From: Lepidodermella squamata
Lineage: Eukaryota; Gastrotricha
Direction of reading: 5' to 3'
Assembly (NCBI GenBank): GCA_047495785.1
Contig: JBLDXI010000073.1
Coordinates: forward strand, 186,001-250,000
Length of the DNA stretch: 64,000 nucleotides
The notes beneath the pieces were generated by a model. That model worked only from the letters and a program-made list of their open reading frames with translations. It was not told the origin of the DNA and did not search any database. Positions 34,443 through 46,573 of this stretch are shown piece after piece; the first letter of the stretch is position 1, and the number at the start of each line of letters is the position of its first letter. Position numbers and translations under genes: made by a program.

Positions 34443-37400
34443 ATGAAAGTCTTTATAATCTTACTAGCAATCATTTCAGCAGCTCAAAGTGAAGAAGTTA
34501 CCGAAGCGACGGAACTTCCGTCTACAACAGAAATATCAGCGGAAACCGAGGTTTCATCTACAACAGAAGTTTCCATTACAACAGAGCTCTCAGCCACAAC
34601 AGCTGAAACAGAAAGTTCAACTATAACCGCAACTCCAACAACCAGTATTGCTTTAACGACGAGACCATCAACAAATTGCCAATTTACTCACTGCAGCGGG
34701 CGGAATTTTACCGCTTACCCGAATGGTGAAGCAACTTTGTTTTGCCTTTTACCAACAGGAACAAGTTTCACGCTTCTGTTCTGCAATAAATCTAGCGACA
34801 CATTCCAGCCCTACGCTAATAAAGCTCCTCTTGAAGTTATGGATTGCTTTGGTCGCCTCAATTTCACCATCAAAACCACAAGATACCGATTGGACTCCGA
34901 AGGTTCGGTATGCCAAGTCCAGGGAAGCATTTGTAACTCATCTGGGCTGAATCCAGACGATTTCAAGTGGTTCTTCGCTCGACTCAACAGAATGGACGGT
35001 AATTTTCAATTATTTCGACATGAATTTATACACAATTTCATAATAATTAGCCTCTGGGACAATTTTCTGCTCTTACAACCTTTCGCAGAACTTTGATGGC
35101 TCTGATTCGCATCAAATTGCGTTTTTCTACAACGGAACATACTTCGATTTGGTAACTGATAGTAGGGGATTCCTAACAAGGGTCCGGCAAGCTGTACCCC
35201 AAACCGCTTATATCCGAAATGTAGTGAAAACTGACCTCCCAGACTGCGATTTATGTTGCTGGGTCGACGATTTGTACACAATCCGAGAAAGTGGGGCTAC
35301 GATCGTTTCTGAGTACTACTACGACGGCTCTCAATGGACTGTTTGGTCAGTTCGAGGCGGTTGGCCGTTTCGATCTGTCTACTCAGGCGAGGTTACCCCG
35401 GCAATGATGAGCTGTTTGAACCATCTGAATGGCATGAAATGGACCCATTTTAACGGGAAACGTTACGGCTGGTTTAACGGGAGTATTCACCTGATGACAG
35501 TTGCAGGGGATCCCACTGGGCCACCCCTCACCCTGTCACCCGATTTTATGAAATCATCCGATGCTGATCCTATATCGAAGGGAGGATTTTACTACCTATT
35601 TACTCAAAACCCGAATCCCATAGGTATATACCGAACTTCGAAAGGTTCCTGGTGGGTTAAGATTGAGAATGGTCGCCTCAACAATCGGGCCAGGAGACCG
35701 CCCCCGCCCTGCTCGTCCGGGTTAGGCGGGTTACCGAGCGTTGGCGGATCGGCTTTGTCGTCAAACGGGCCGAAGCAGTGTTATCAAACGCCTGATGTGG
35801 TGGCCATGAACCAGGTCATTCCTTGCGACCCGCTATCGACCGATGCGAATCAATGCGGTGAGGGGTACACTTGTCGCAAGTTGCCTTCGATTTTCGATAT
35901 TAGTTGCCGTATGGGTGTTTGCATGGCTGATTATGCGGTCCTGTGCCCTCCTGTGAGGCCTTCGACTTCTCGCACGACTTTTTCGCGGTTACCTTCGACT
36001 ACTACAAGGGCTGCTACTACGACAACAGCTGTTACCACTGACTTGATTTCGACTACTGAAACAACTACATCTGTGACTACGACACTGCCGCCTGTCAAAA
36101 CAACGAAAGCTAGTAAGCATTCTATTTCGGTATTGTAGAATCAGTGTACAAAGCACCAGGGTTACCTTAAAAGATCCTGGCCCGAAACCCCAAAACAAGT
36201 ACCCGAGCATACCCCCTCTCCCTCAACTCAAGGATCCTACTTCATCCACAGTACAGAATCATTATCCATAGAGCCCGATGTCTAACTAAGCTGTGACCTA
36301 GTGTTCGTCTCTAAATGAGTTGATCTGGCTTAGATTCCCGATGATTTTGAGCTTGAATAATGAGGAACCTCTCGATTATGCCGGAATCTGGGTTTTGTCT
36401 TTCAGAATTTGGCGACGAATGTATTTGGAACGAAGATTGCCACACTGGTACTTGCAGAGACGGAATATGTGGCTGTTCAAGTTGCACCAAACCCCTGCCT
36501 GTTCTGAACTATAACTGGAGAACTGGTCACATGGAATATGCCGAGCGCTGCATTCGTAAGTTTTGATTAGATTATGATTTTTGATCGAGAATCAATTCAA
36601 ATACTTCAAATTCCAAAAACAAAGAGGGAATTAGGACTTCGGGAATAGGAAATTTACTAGTTCAGGGTAAAGGGGCCTAAATCTAGTTCTTGAACCCTTA
36701 ATTCAGAGTAATACCCAACTGAAGCCTCAAGGTTAACTTTAACCTATTTCGCACGCAGAAACGAAAGCAGTGGTCCGAGTACGGGGGGTAAGAGGGGTAA
36801 ACAAACCCCCTTGACATTCGAAATTTTCTAAAAAACGTAAGGGTCCCCCCTGCTGATTTGCAAATTTAGGGCTCAAAATGCTCGATTTACCCCCCTCAGA
36901 GCTGGACCTAGTCGGAACCCTGAACGAAAGACTTTTTATGTTTCAGCTTTGAATTCGACTGTTGGAAATATCGGCGATGTTTGCAATGTTTACGCATCCG
37001 TCCGCAAGAATGACTGCGGCTTCGGCACGATATGCGCGAAATGCCCCGAGGTTTGGCACAGCAAATTCGCCCCAGCGAGGTGTGTTGCAATCTTAAATGC
37101 CACATCAAACCAAGACTACTGCCCAGCTTCTTACGAATGTGGCTACAAGGCTAGCTGTTCGGTTATAGCCGGAACACCGACATGCACCTGCCCAAGGAAA
37201 TACACCCTGGAGCCGAATATGAAGGACTGCTTTGGTTGGACGAACCATACTACAACTGAGTGCAGCGTTACTTGCGGGATGGGTGTATGGAATGTCGTGA
37301 GATTTTGCGATAAATCTGTAAAATCCACATCAAAATGCTACGGGCCGAGTAATTACACACTACCCTGCATGGGGGAAAATGGTCCATGCTTGCGTAAGTC

Positions 37401-38477
37401 AGTTAACCCCTAAAAACCAATATTCAAACTATTCTTTTTATTGCCACAGTGAATGAGACAATGTCTCGAGCAGCAGTGAAGCTCAAAATCAAGTCGAGCG
37501 TGATAACCCCGGAAAATTTCGATTTGGCGATCGAGCCCGGGCTCAAGAAGAAAACAGTATCGAGATTGAATGAGAAATGCATGACAAATTCGACGATTTT
37601 TGAGACTGAATGCTGCCCTGGGCGGCAGTGGCCTAACCATCACCAAAGCAGTTCGAACGAAACTACAACCCAGCAGCGCATCGTTCACGATGACTGCATT
37701 AACTCGAAATGGGGTGTTTTGTTCATGAACAAGTACTCAGATGGCGACTACTTTCACTTCTATGTCGTGGCTAGGGGAAATCGGAAAAGCTTATGCTGTA
37801 CCTCAGCGCCTAGAATCGAGAACCGGACGAGAAGATCCGTGGATGAGGAAGACAAACTGCTGACGAATTTCGTAATCTACGCAGCAATTTCTGACAATTC
37901 TTTGTAAGATTTCAAAAAAGTCTCGCTCTAATAGGAGTTAAATTCATGTTAAATTGCAGTATTCAAGGATTAACCGAGCTGGTTCAATATGTTGATGCTA
38001 AAGCTGTACCTGAGAAGCCTAAGAAAGCTGTTTACATCCCACCTGTAACTCAGCCTTACTTTTCGACTCAACCTCCTGCAGTGAGACGTTTGAAACTGTT
38101 TTTCTCTAAAATCTTAAACTTTTCAATTGCTTAGACGGCGTCTGTCTCAGTAGGAGGAATTCCTTTATGGGCGATAGGAGTCGCGGCTGGTTCAGGGTTC
38201 TTGCTGATCGTGATTGGTTTAGTTGTAGCTCTTATCGTCTATAGGTACAATAAGTAAGTCTCATTTACTCATTTGGGCATTTTTCCCTCAATTTTCCCAT
38301 GCCATTAGGAAGAAGGCAAAGTTAGCAAAGCAAGATAAGCCCACATCTGGTTGGATTCCGCCACAAAACACTGTCGGACCAATGAGTATTCGAAGAGTTA
38401 CGCATGGTTGCCAAGATTGGCACAACAAATACAATGAGAGGCATGCTGTCCGGGTTCATCCTCACTACAGATACTGA
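34443..38477 (+). CDS. Mucin-like TSP1/EGF type I membrane protein, paralog 2
   Basis: Eight exons with the same phases as paralog 1: 34443-34998, 35051-36112, 36406-36555, 36947-37393, 37450-37903, 37960-38080, 38135-38253, 38309-38477; 1025 aa. Domain order is the same: signal peptide (FIILLAIISAAQS), Thr/Ser-rich stalk, Cys domain (FTHCSGRNFTAYPNGE), exon 2 domain with RPPPPCSSGLGGLPSVGG and YTCRKLPSIFDISC, exon 4 EGF-like plus TSP1 (GWTNHTTTECSVTCGMG), dibasic site ENRTRR, membrane helix WAIGVAAGSGFLLIVIGLVV. The tail differs from paralogs 1 and 3 (ends VRVHPHYRY, no PPxY). Thr tracts are short. AATAAA at 38684. Confidence 0.85.
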
Positions 38478-38683
38478 AAATTATTTAGCTTAATGTTCGG
38501 CATTGCACACTCTCATTTTTAATCTGTTTAATGGTAGCTTCATAATTTCTCTTGTCGTAATATTTTGACGAACAAACAAACACGGAGTTGCTAAAGCAGA
38601 GGGTTTGCCTACCTATTGGGTGGCTTTATGGATTCACCGTGAATTCTTGACCATGTTATTCGAAGTTGTGGCAAGACGAACTT

Positions 38684-38689
38684 AATAAA
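38684..38689 (+). promoter_or_regulatory. AATAAA poly(A) signal, mucin-like paralog 2
   Basis: Canonical hexamer 207 bp after the stop of paralog 2 and 245 bp before the next gene start. Confidence 0.5.
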
Positions 38690-38933
38690 CTGTAATCCTA
38701 CAAGGTAAGACTGATACTTTATCAGCTGTAGCTTTCATTCAGTACAGCAAGTCCTTGTAATTTCTCTTTCAAAAGATTCTCCCATTCATGCGTGTTGAAT
38801 ATTCAGCGCAGAAATAATTCAGAACAGAAATGCATAGTAAATGTATTCATCCACTATAAATGCTTTGACGGAGAAACATGGCCATCGCTCTAAAAAAATG
38901 CCTCAATAAAACATTCACGTAAAACGTAAGATC

Positions 38934-40218
38934 ATGGAAAGTATCTTTCTGCTCCTCATTTCCTCTGTTCTCCTCTTTGATGGTCCAGTTTGGTGCTATA
39001 CTGTTGGGACAACGGCGTGTAAGTCATATTGTTCGGCTATAGGCTATAGCTCTCAAATTCCATGACGCTCATTTTTCGCCAAAGCTTGCACTTCAAATTC
39101 TGACTGCACAAGCTCCCTATCGGCCGACACTTATTGCTACAAGGTCGCTCCAACCTGCGTGAAAGGCTACTGCTTATGCAAATCAGGCTACACATTCGTC
39201 ACAGACGCCTGCAAAGCTAGTAAGTCCAAAGTCCTAATCCCCCAAAATCACATTGAAATTCTCGACAATTGTCTAGATCTAAACTTGGCGATTGGTTCAG
39301 GCTGTACAAGCGCTCTGAATGAGATTTTACCCTACGGAGCGATCTGTTCTTCCGGGATCGTAGTCTGTACTCCAGTCGTATTCTCAGCCTCGCTAGACGG
39401 CACATCCTGCAACCTCGCCTCGCCTCAAGCTACATACCAAGCAACCTGCCAAACCCAACCAACTAGCACAACAACGCAATGCAACACAACACGAGGCCTC
39501 GCTTGCGATTCAACCTCATTAAAATGCGTTTGCTCCGTTATCTCCACTCAATTCGTTCAAAGCACCTCGCAGTGCACGTCTCGAATTTACGGAGACGCTT
39601 GTTCCGCAACATCGGATTGCGACTCAGGGGCTTACACTGGACTTTCAGCATCAGGAGGCGGTCCTCTATGTACCTCTGGCTCGTGTGATTGCGCGAGTGG
39701 TTTTACAAAAGTCGGGCGGTTGGTCTACGATACGGCAAAAGCTACGACTTCGACTGTTTACACGTGTTTGAAGAGTTATACCGATCAGTTAGGGTTGAAT
39801 GCGACGTGCAACATAGCGCCGCAATCGAGTAGCAGCAGTGGGGCTAAAATTTGCAGTACAACATCGAATTTAGCCTGCATTCGGTGTTTTGAAGACACGA
39901 CAGCTTCGGATACTGGCTATTGCCGCTACACAAAAACAAGTAATGTTTCATTGAAATTAGTGGTAATTTTTGTTAATTTTCCTAAAATTATAGCGAGCTG
40001 TGTAACCCTACAGACGACTAGCAATTTATACTCACTGAGTGCCGATCAAATTTTGGCGGGTGTAAAAGGTTGCTCAGGTAAAAATTCCCCTTATTAATTT
40101 GACAGACTTACATTTCTTGAATTTTTCAGGCCATTTGTTGCTGAGGCTGCCCGACCTAAGAATCGTTTCTACCAGTCTTGTAATGCTGGGAATCATACAG
40201 AGAGCCATCAAAGTTTAA
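38934..40218 (+). CDS. Cysteine-rich extracellular protein, EGF/EB-module-like, possible GPI anchor
   Basis: Five exons, all introns phase 1: 38934-39018, 39085-39219, 39301-39939, 39994-40077, 40130-40218; 1032 nt, 343 aa. Signal peptide ESIFLLLISSVLLFDGPVWC. Cys-rich units follow, for example SDCTSSLSADTYCYKVAPTC ending CLCKSGYTF, and a second with CTSGSCDCASGFTKV, resembling EGF-like or nematode-type EB modules. The C-terminus is hydrophobic without a basic tail (LVMLGIIQRAIKV), which could be a GPI signal. Phase-1 introns are typical of shuffled extracellular modules. It sits between two mucin-like paralogs on the same strand but is not their relative. AATAAA at 40237. Confidence 0.8.
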
Positions 40219-40465
40219 TGAGCTATAGAACAGTAAAATAAAAAAAGAATGGTCGTCCTATCGACTATGTTAAGAACTGAGTCATTAATCATTCAATCTA
40301 ATAATACAGCTTGAACAATTTAATGATTGCCAACACTCGATAAAATCAAGGCATGACCCTGCAAACTGGGCCGAAGCAAATTGCCGCAAGGCATGTTGCT
40401 ATTAGCACCGATGGAAACGGCTGGAACATTCCATATTTATTCTGTTATAAAACGTCTTTGTTATA

Positions 40466-40753
40466 CAGGGTGACTTTTTTATAGTGGAAATAATCTTTGT
40501 TAGCATTAATCGGGACTAGTACTGTCTAGTATTGCGAGTACTTGCACTGCACTAAAGTCGATTTCTCCAAACTCTTCAAACTCTATCTGATAATTATCGC
40601 GTAATACCAGGCCATTCATAAAATTTTATTGCTAGCACGAGTTCGTTAAGTTTGGAGAAATCGACATGCAAGTACTCGCCATACAAAGATGATTCAGTAC
40701 TAGACGCAATTATTGCTAACATGGATTATTGCCACTATAAAAAAGTCACCCTG
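40466..40753. mobile_element. Tc1/mariner-type MITE next to the start of paralog 3
   Basis: 288 bp, ends CAGGGTGACTTTTTTATAGT and complement ACTATAAAAAAGTCACCCTG, TA on both sides (40464-40465, 40754-40755). Subterminal inverted similarity continues (CAAACTTAACGAACTC against complement-like sequence). Its right end is 18 bp from the ATG at 40772, so it forms all the proximal upstream region of that gene. Confidence 0.85.
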
Positions 40754-40771
40754 TACTTATCAAAATGAAAA

Positions 40772-43700
40772 ATGGGTAACTTGAAGTACTTTTTCGCCCT
40801 GTTTTTCGTGGGGTCGGGGCCAAATCTTTGCTCTGGCCAAACAACAACAACTGCTAGAGCTACGACTACGTTCACGGCCACTGCAGCGCCAACTACCGCT
40901 TCAACAACTACAGCCAGGGCTACAAGCACCGTTTCAACGACTGTAGCCCCTGTCACAGCTTCGACGACCACTGCAAGGGCCACTACAGCCGCGAATACAA
41001 CCCTAACGGCTACTACGGCTCGAAACGCCACATCCGGTGGGAACTCAACCTTTGGTCCTACCACTACGTTAAGAGTGGATACTACTGCGAACTCCGTTAC
41101 GACTACAACAATTCGAAGCTCCAACCCTACAACGACTGCTGCGATAATTTCCACTACATCGAAGATTTCAGGAATTAGCACTACAACAATGAGGGTTAGC
41201 TCAACTACGGCCAGCCAAGGAAATGTGACTACTGCCTCGTCTCCCGTGACAACGACCGTTCGAACAACCACAACAACCCCAGCTCCGATATGTGGGCTTC
41301 AAACTTGTAGTGGGAGGTCTTTTGTAGACTACGACAACGGGACTGCAACCTCCTTCTGTCTAACCGCAAGTGGGACGACCTTTGCCCTGCAGTACTGCGA
41401 CGTTGCAAATGCTACTCTAAGGCCTTACGCGAATCGAGGGCGGCTTGATGTCATGGGCTGCTTTGGCCAGTTGAATTTCACGATTAAAACCACGAGGTAT
41501 AGGCTGAATGAGAGGGGCGAGGTATGCCGTGCCAGTGGGAACACGTGCGAGACAGCTGGGCTTAAAGTCGAAGATTTCAGATGGTTCTTCGTGAGATTAA
41601 AGGCTTCAGACGGTAAATTTACCCAAAAATAATGAAAAATCAGCAAAAACTTCTATTCTCCAGCCTCCGGTTACTTTTATTGCTCCAGCAATTTGACGAT
41701 AAATTCTACCCAGGAATCTGTAGCTTTCTTTTACAACGGCACGTTCTATGATCTTACAACAGATCCGAATGGCCTGATTTCGATTGTTCGGCAGCAAGTT
41801 ACCCAGACTAGCTACATCCGTAGTGTAGTAAAACGTGACCTGCCCGACTGCAAGTTGTGCTGTTGGTTCGATGATGGTGAGCCACTAACTGAGTTCTACT
41901 ACGACGGGGCAAAGTTATACGTTTGGTCGCAACGAGGCGGCTGGCCTTCGTTCCAGCTCTACTCCGGCGATGTTCCTGATGGCATGATCGAATGCCTGAA
42001 TCATATGAGCGACATGAAATGGACCCATTCCACCGGGGCTCGGTATGGCTGGGATAAGGGGAAGATCTATCTCTTGAGCGCAGCAGGAGCTTTCATCGGA
42101 TCTGGGCAGGGTCTTACACCGCAGCTTTTGAGATCGACGGATGCTGACCCAGTAGCTACAGGCGGGTTCTACTTCTTCAGCTACGAGATGCAATCCCCTA
42201 TTGCAATTTACCGTTCTTCAAAAGGGTCCTGGTGGGTCAAGGTTGAGAGTGGGGTGATCAATAACCGGGCTAGGAGACCACCCCCACCCTGCTCGGCTGG
42301 GCTGAGAGGGTTGCCGAGCGTTGGCGGGTCAGCTTTGTCGTCAAATGGGCCTCAGCAGTGCTATCAAACCGCTGATGTAGTGGCCATGAACCAGGTCATA
42401 CCCTGCGATCCGTTATCGACCGATGCGAATCAATGCGGTGAGGGGTACTCGTGCCAAAAGTTGCCGTCGATTTTCGATATGAAGTGTAAGATGGGGATAT
42501 GCATAGCTGATTACAGCTTGCTGTGCCCTGCGGTGGCTACGACCACTTCAAGACCGGCGGCTGTTCAAACAACGACTGGAATAGTTAATAATTCAACGGG
42601 TTCGTTAAATGCTACAACTGTTCCCACGACTACACTCCCGCCCGTCAAAACAACTAAATCAAGTAACAGTGTCTAGTATTGATTTGATATAACGGCTATA
42701 CGTTTTTCTGAGTAGAATTTGGCGAGGATTGTTTTTGGGATGCTGACTGCCATACTGGGATTTGCCGAGAAAAGAAGTGCGCATGTACTTCGTGTACTAA
42801 GCCGTTGCCTGTTCTGGATTACAATTGGCGAACTGGCGAGTTGAAATATGTTGAGGGATGCATTCGTGAGTTTATAGCTACAACATTTAGCTTTGGGTTT
42901 CAGGGTTTAGGTTACGCTTGGGCCTCGGGCTGCTCTGGGTAATCAGATGTGACATCTAACGCTAACGCTAACCCTAGACCTATACTTAACTGTTAGCTCA
43001 ACAGTAATTCAGTAGGGTTAGGGTTAGGGCAAGGCTCAGGGAATCTACCGTAAACCTAACACTAAGCTTTTGAAGTATATCTGATACCTGAACCCTAACC
43101 CTAACCCTAACCTTAAACCTGATGCCCATCTTATAAAATTTTCTCGATACCCCATGAGCTAGGAGCTAGGATTTAGGAATTACGGTTGGGTCTGGGGTCT
43201 AGGCTACCCCTGGTACTAAAACCTAAAACACTGGCAATCATTGTTGACTGTTGATGTAACACTTGAACTAGGGTTAGGGTTTCATGAAACTAAACCTAAG
43301 CCTTAATAAATGTTTAATCAACCTAAGTCAATTCTTTGCAGCTTCGAACTCATCCATCGGAGGAATCGGTGATACCTGCAACATTTATGCCTCAGTTCGC
43401 AATAAAGACTGCGGATTCGGTTCGATCTGTGCGAAATGCCCAGAAAATTGGAACAGCAAATTCGCCGCAGCGAAATGCATTGCAATCCTGAATGCGGCCC
43501 GTGAAAAATTAACATGCTCTGAATCGTATCAATGCGGGTATAAGGCTACGTGTTCAATAATTTCCGGCACCCCAACCTGCACCTGTCCCACAAATTACAC
43601 CTTGGATGAGAATCTGAAGGATTGCTATGGTTGGACAAATTACACAGTATCGAAGTGCAGCGCGACTTGCGGAATGGGTCTGAGGACGACCACAAGATCT

Positions 43701-44890
43701 TGCGACCAAGTCGATTCAACCTCAGTCAGATGTTTCGGTCCGAGTAACTTCACAACGCCATGCATGAGTGAAAACGGACCATGCCAGCGTAAGATCTTTT
43801 AAAAGGGGAATGTCTCTCATTAGTTGGCCAATTTTCAGTAAATAAAACTCTTTCTGACGCTGCAGTGCTGCTACGCATCAAATCGAGCGTAATTACAGTT
43901 GAAATCTTCGAGCAAGCTATAGAGCCACCTCTGAAGCTACGAATGGCTAAATCTTTGAACAACAAATGCACGTCTGAGGAGACAACCTTCGAGAAACAAT
44001 GCTGCCCAGGCAGAAAATGGCCGTTAGCATCATCGTCTAGCAATTCAACAAATTCTTCATTCAGCTTTGTTCAAGATTGCATCAACTCCGATGTTGGGAT
44101 TAAATTCCTATCGAAATACTCTGACGGGCTGTTTTTCGGTTTCTACGTCGTTGCGAAAGGCGACCCTATGAGTCAGTGTTGTAGCAACGCTCCAAGGCTG
44201 AGAGCGAAGCGAGCGGCTGAGGATGACAGCAGCTTATTCGACAGCGCAACGTTACATGACGCAGTTTCAGACTCGCCATTGTAAGATCTCAGGAAAACCT
44301 GATGAAATTCAATGAGATTGTTGTTATTTTTAGCATGGATGATTTGAACGATCTTGCGCAATCTGTTGATGTTAATGCTGAGTCTGAGAAGCCGAAGATC
44401 GCAGTCTATACGCAGCCTGTTACCCAGCCAGTTTATCCGACCGAAGCTGCAGTGGTAAGTGTCTCAAATTGACGATTTTCGAGAGTTAACTTACCATTTT
44501 TTCACCAGACGGCTTCAGGCTCGATCGGAGGATTTCCTATTTGGGCAATTGGGGTTTCGGCTGGTTCTGGGGTTCTAGTCATAGGAATCGGCGTTTTAGT
44601 CGCCGTTCTAGTTATCCAACATCAAAAGTGAGTTAGATTGCTGGTAAAGGGTATAGAATCCTAATGCCCAAGCTTTATCTTTCTAAAAGAAAGCTCTTGC
44701 TAAGAAGAAAGAAGCAGGGCTTGTAAGGCCAGCTTTTAACAACAGACGAACCTCAGGTTTGCGCAACAATCTCGTGCAGCCCTCGGTCTACGGAATAGGG
44801 CAAACGATGCCTGGATACCCGGCTTACTACGGCAACTACCCGGAGCAGATGGTGAAGCCTACCTACCCACAATGTGCCTCGGAATTTTGA
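40772..44890 (+). CDS. Mucin-like TSP1/EGF type I membrane protein, paralog 3
   Basis: Exons 40772-41612, 41664-42662, 42716-42865, 43342-43788, 43839-44280, 44334-44454, 44509-44627 and a last exon ending 44890; about 1106 aa. It has the longest N-terminal Thr/Ala/Ser stalk (about 150 residues). Then come the Cys domain (CGLQTCSGRSFVDYDNG), exon 2 domain, short mucin segment, EGF-like plus TSP1 exon (GWTNYTVSKCSATCGMG), dibasic site RLRAKR and helix IWAIGVSAGSGVLVIGIGVL. The last junction is odd. The tail frame matches paralog 1 (PGYPAYYGNYPEQ), but the only nearby acceptor AG (44688-44689) puts the exon one base out and stops at 44724-44726. An ATG at 40764 opens only four codons. AATAAA at 45038. 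Confidence 0.8.
42866..43341 (+). repeat. Degenerate telomere-like repeats in intron 3 of paralog 3
   Basis: Contains AGGGTTAGGGTTAGGGC near 43012-43032 and CCCTAACCCTAACCCTAACC near 43092-43113, with many degenerate CCTAA/TTAGG words, in both orientations. The introns at this position in paralogs 1 and 2 (169 and 391 bp) lack them. Confidence 0.75.
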
Positions 44891-45149
44891 ATTGACACAG
44901 ACTTTTTGCCTGAGAGATTACGCACTGTAAAATTCAGTCAATTTCGCTATGTGAAAAAGAAATGTTTAGTTTTCACCAGAGCATTTCCAATTGGCCAGTT
45001 GATGATGTAAAAGCGGAGTTGATCCAGCCCAATCTTAAATAAAATTTTCATTGACTTTTTTGATTAGATAAAAACATAGATAAATTTGATCACTGCTTGT
45101 GCCCTAGCGGGGCGACGGACAGACCGGGTGTACCCCACTTGCGTATCTA

Positions 45150-45260
45150 TTTTTGGGTTAGGGTTAGAGTTAGGGTTAGGGTTAGGGTTAGTGTCAGGTT
45201 TAGGGTTTTGGGTTAGGGTTATGTTTGAAGTTAGGGTTTAGGGTTAAGAAGTTAGGGTAA
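45150..45260. repeat. Interstitial TTAGGG repeat
   Basis: A run of GGGTTAGGGTTAGAGTTAGG-type units with degenerate copies to about 45257. It is flanked by ordinary sequence on both sides, so it is internal and not a chromosome end. Confidence 0.8.
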
Positions 45261-45750
45261 GTGGGAAATAAGCAAGTGGGGGTAATTCGACAGACCGGCG
45301 TGGCACCAATAACATATATATTATGAGCTTTGTTTACGACAAGTTTGTTTACGGCCTGTTTGGTGCGGGAATAAGAACGAAATTTTTTATTATCAGATTA
45401 GCATTGCCAAGCTTTTCCTATTTTCTATATTCTTGGCGAGATATGAGTAAGTATGTGATATGATCTGTGATATGATTTCTAATTGGATTTTTTTAATTTT
45501 CAATTCTATTCTAGCTGATAAGAAATTATCACCATATTATAGCAAAATTAGGACATAGCTGAGTAATTCGCCAGAGTTAGTTTTCCATTGATTATGGCTC
45601 CTCAGAGAATTTGAATGCCACTTTGCGCATTAGAGTCTTATATCCGGGGAACCTGTGAAACAGGACATTGTTTCGTAGTAAATGAAACAGGTCTGATTTC
45701 CTGCTAACCCACTTATAGTCTCACAACTTCTATTTTGTAGAACCAAGAGT
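45261..45750. other. Intergenic, no gene seen
   Basis: AT-rich sequence between the telomere-like run and MITE copy 2. No frame with splice sites or recognisable domain. Confidence 0.4.
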
Positions 45751-45943
45751 ATATCGTTAGCGTCGTTGAATAACTCGGATTTAGGCTCGTTTACATCCGT
45801 TCAAAGGTGAAAAGTGACAAGTAAAAAGCGGCTATTTAACGTGGATGAAGTGGCAAAAACAAGAGACTTTTACTTGTCACTTCTCGCCTTGAAACCGATG
45901 TAAACAAGCCTAAATCCGAGTTTTTCAACGACGCTAACGATAT
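45751..45943. mobile_element. Inverted-repeat element (MITE family 2), copy 2
   Basis: 193 bp, ends ATATCGTTAGCGTCGTTGAA and complement. It ends 24 bp before the ATG of the first Ly6-type gene, so it occupies that gene's proximal promoter or 5'UTR. Confidence 0.85.
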
Positions 45944-45967
45944 CGTTACAGAATCGAAAGGAATGTT

Positions 45968-46573
45968 ATGCAAGAACAGAGGGGACAATCTCATCTTTTT
46001 CCCTCAACATGTTGGTTGCGCCTATTCTCGGCTTCTCTAGCAGCATTGCTGGCAAGCCAAGTTCACTTCTCCTCGGCAGATGTTAAGCAATGCTACCTGT
46101 GCATTCCAAGCGAGACTACGGACTGCGGAAATCTGACCAACTTCGAGGTGTTCAACTGCACGGCGAATTATAACCATGGATGTATATTTATTGACAGTCA
46201 ATTGTGAGAATTCGAAGGTTTTCTGGCTCAATTCGCAATTCGGACTGATTTCAGAGAAACTGGCATACGCGGTTGCATCGATGAGAAAGGCTGCATTTCA
46301 AGTCAATTTGTGACTTGCTGCACAGAAGAGCTGTGCAACAACCAAACAGTTACGCCGCTTCCGACTACGAAGAAAATGGCGGCTCCATTGGAACCCAGTC
46401 TGGAAGATCCAAAACCATCTGGCGAGGGGCTCTCAGGCAATACTATCGCCGGGGTAGTTGCTGGCGCGGTAATAGCGACAGCAGTATTGGTTGGTAGTGC
46501 TTATTCCATCAAGAGATCGCGCAGAAAAAAATTGACAAACATCATCGGAAACGATGATGGAGCTAAATGCTAA
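45968..46573 (+). CDS. Ly6/uPAR-type (three-finger) membrane protein A
   Basis: Two exons, phase-2 intron: 45968-46203 and 46255-46573; 184 aa. N-terminal signal (LRLFSASLAALLASQVHFSS). The Ly6 domain runs from VKQCYLCIPSETTDCG to the family signature CCTEELCNN. A Pro/Ser linker follows, then a membrane helix (IAGVVAGAVIATAVLVGSAY) and a basic cytoplasmic tail (KRSRRKK). Most Ly6 proteins are GPI-anchored; a helix followed by a charged tail suggests a true single-pass protein. Paralogs are at 47775, 57195 and 61200, each with the intron at the same place. The role is unknown; family members modulate receptors or adhesion. Confidence 0.85.

Noticed and set aside
45150-45260. Chromosome end
   Set aside because: The TTAGGG run is short, degenerate and continues into ordinary gene-bearing sequence on both sides.
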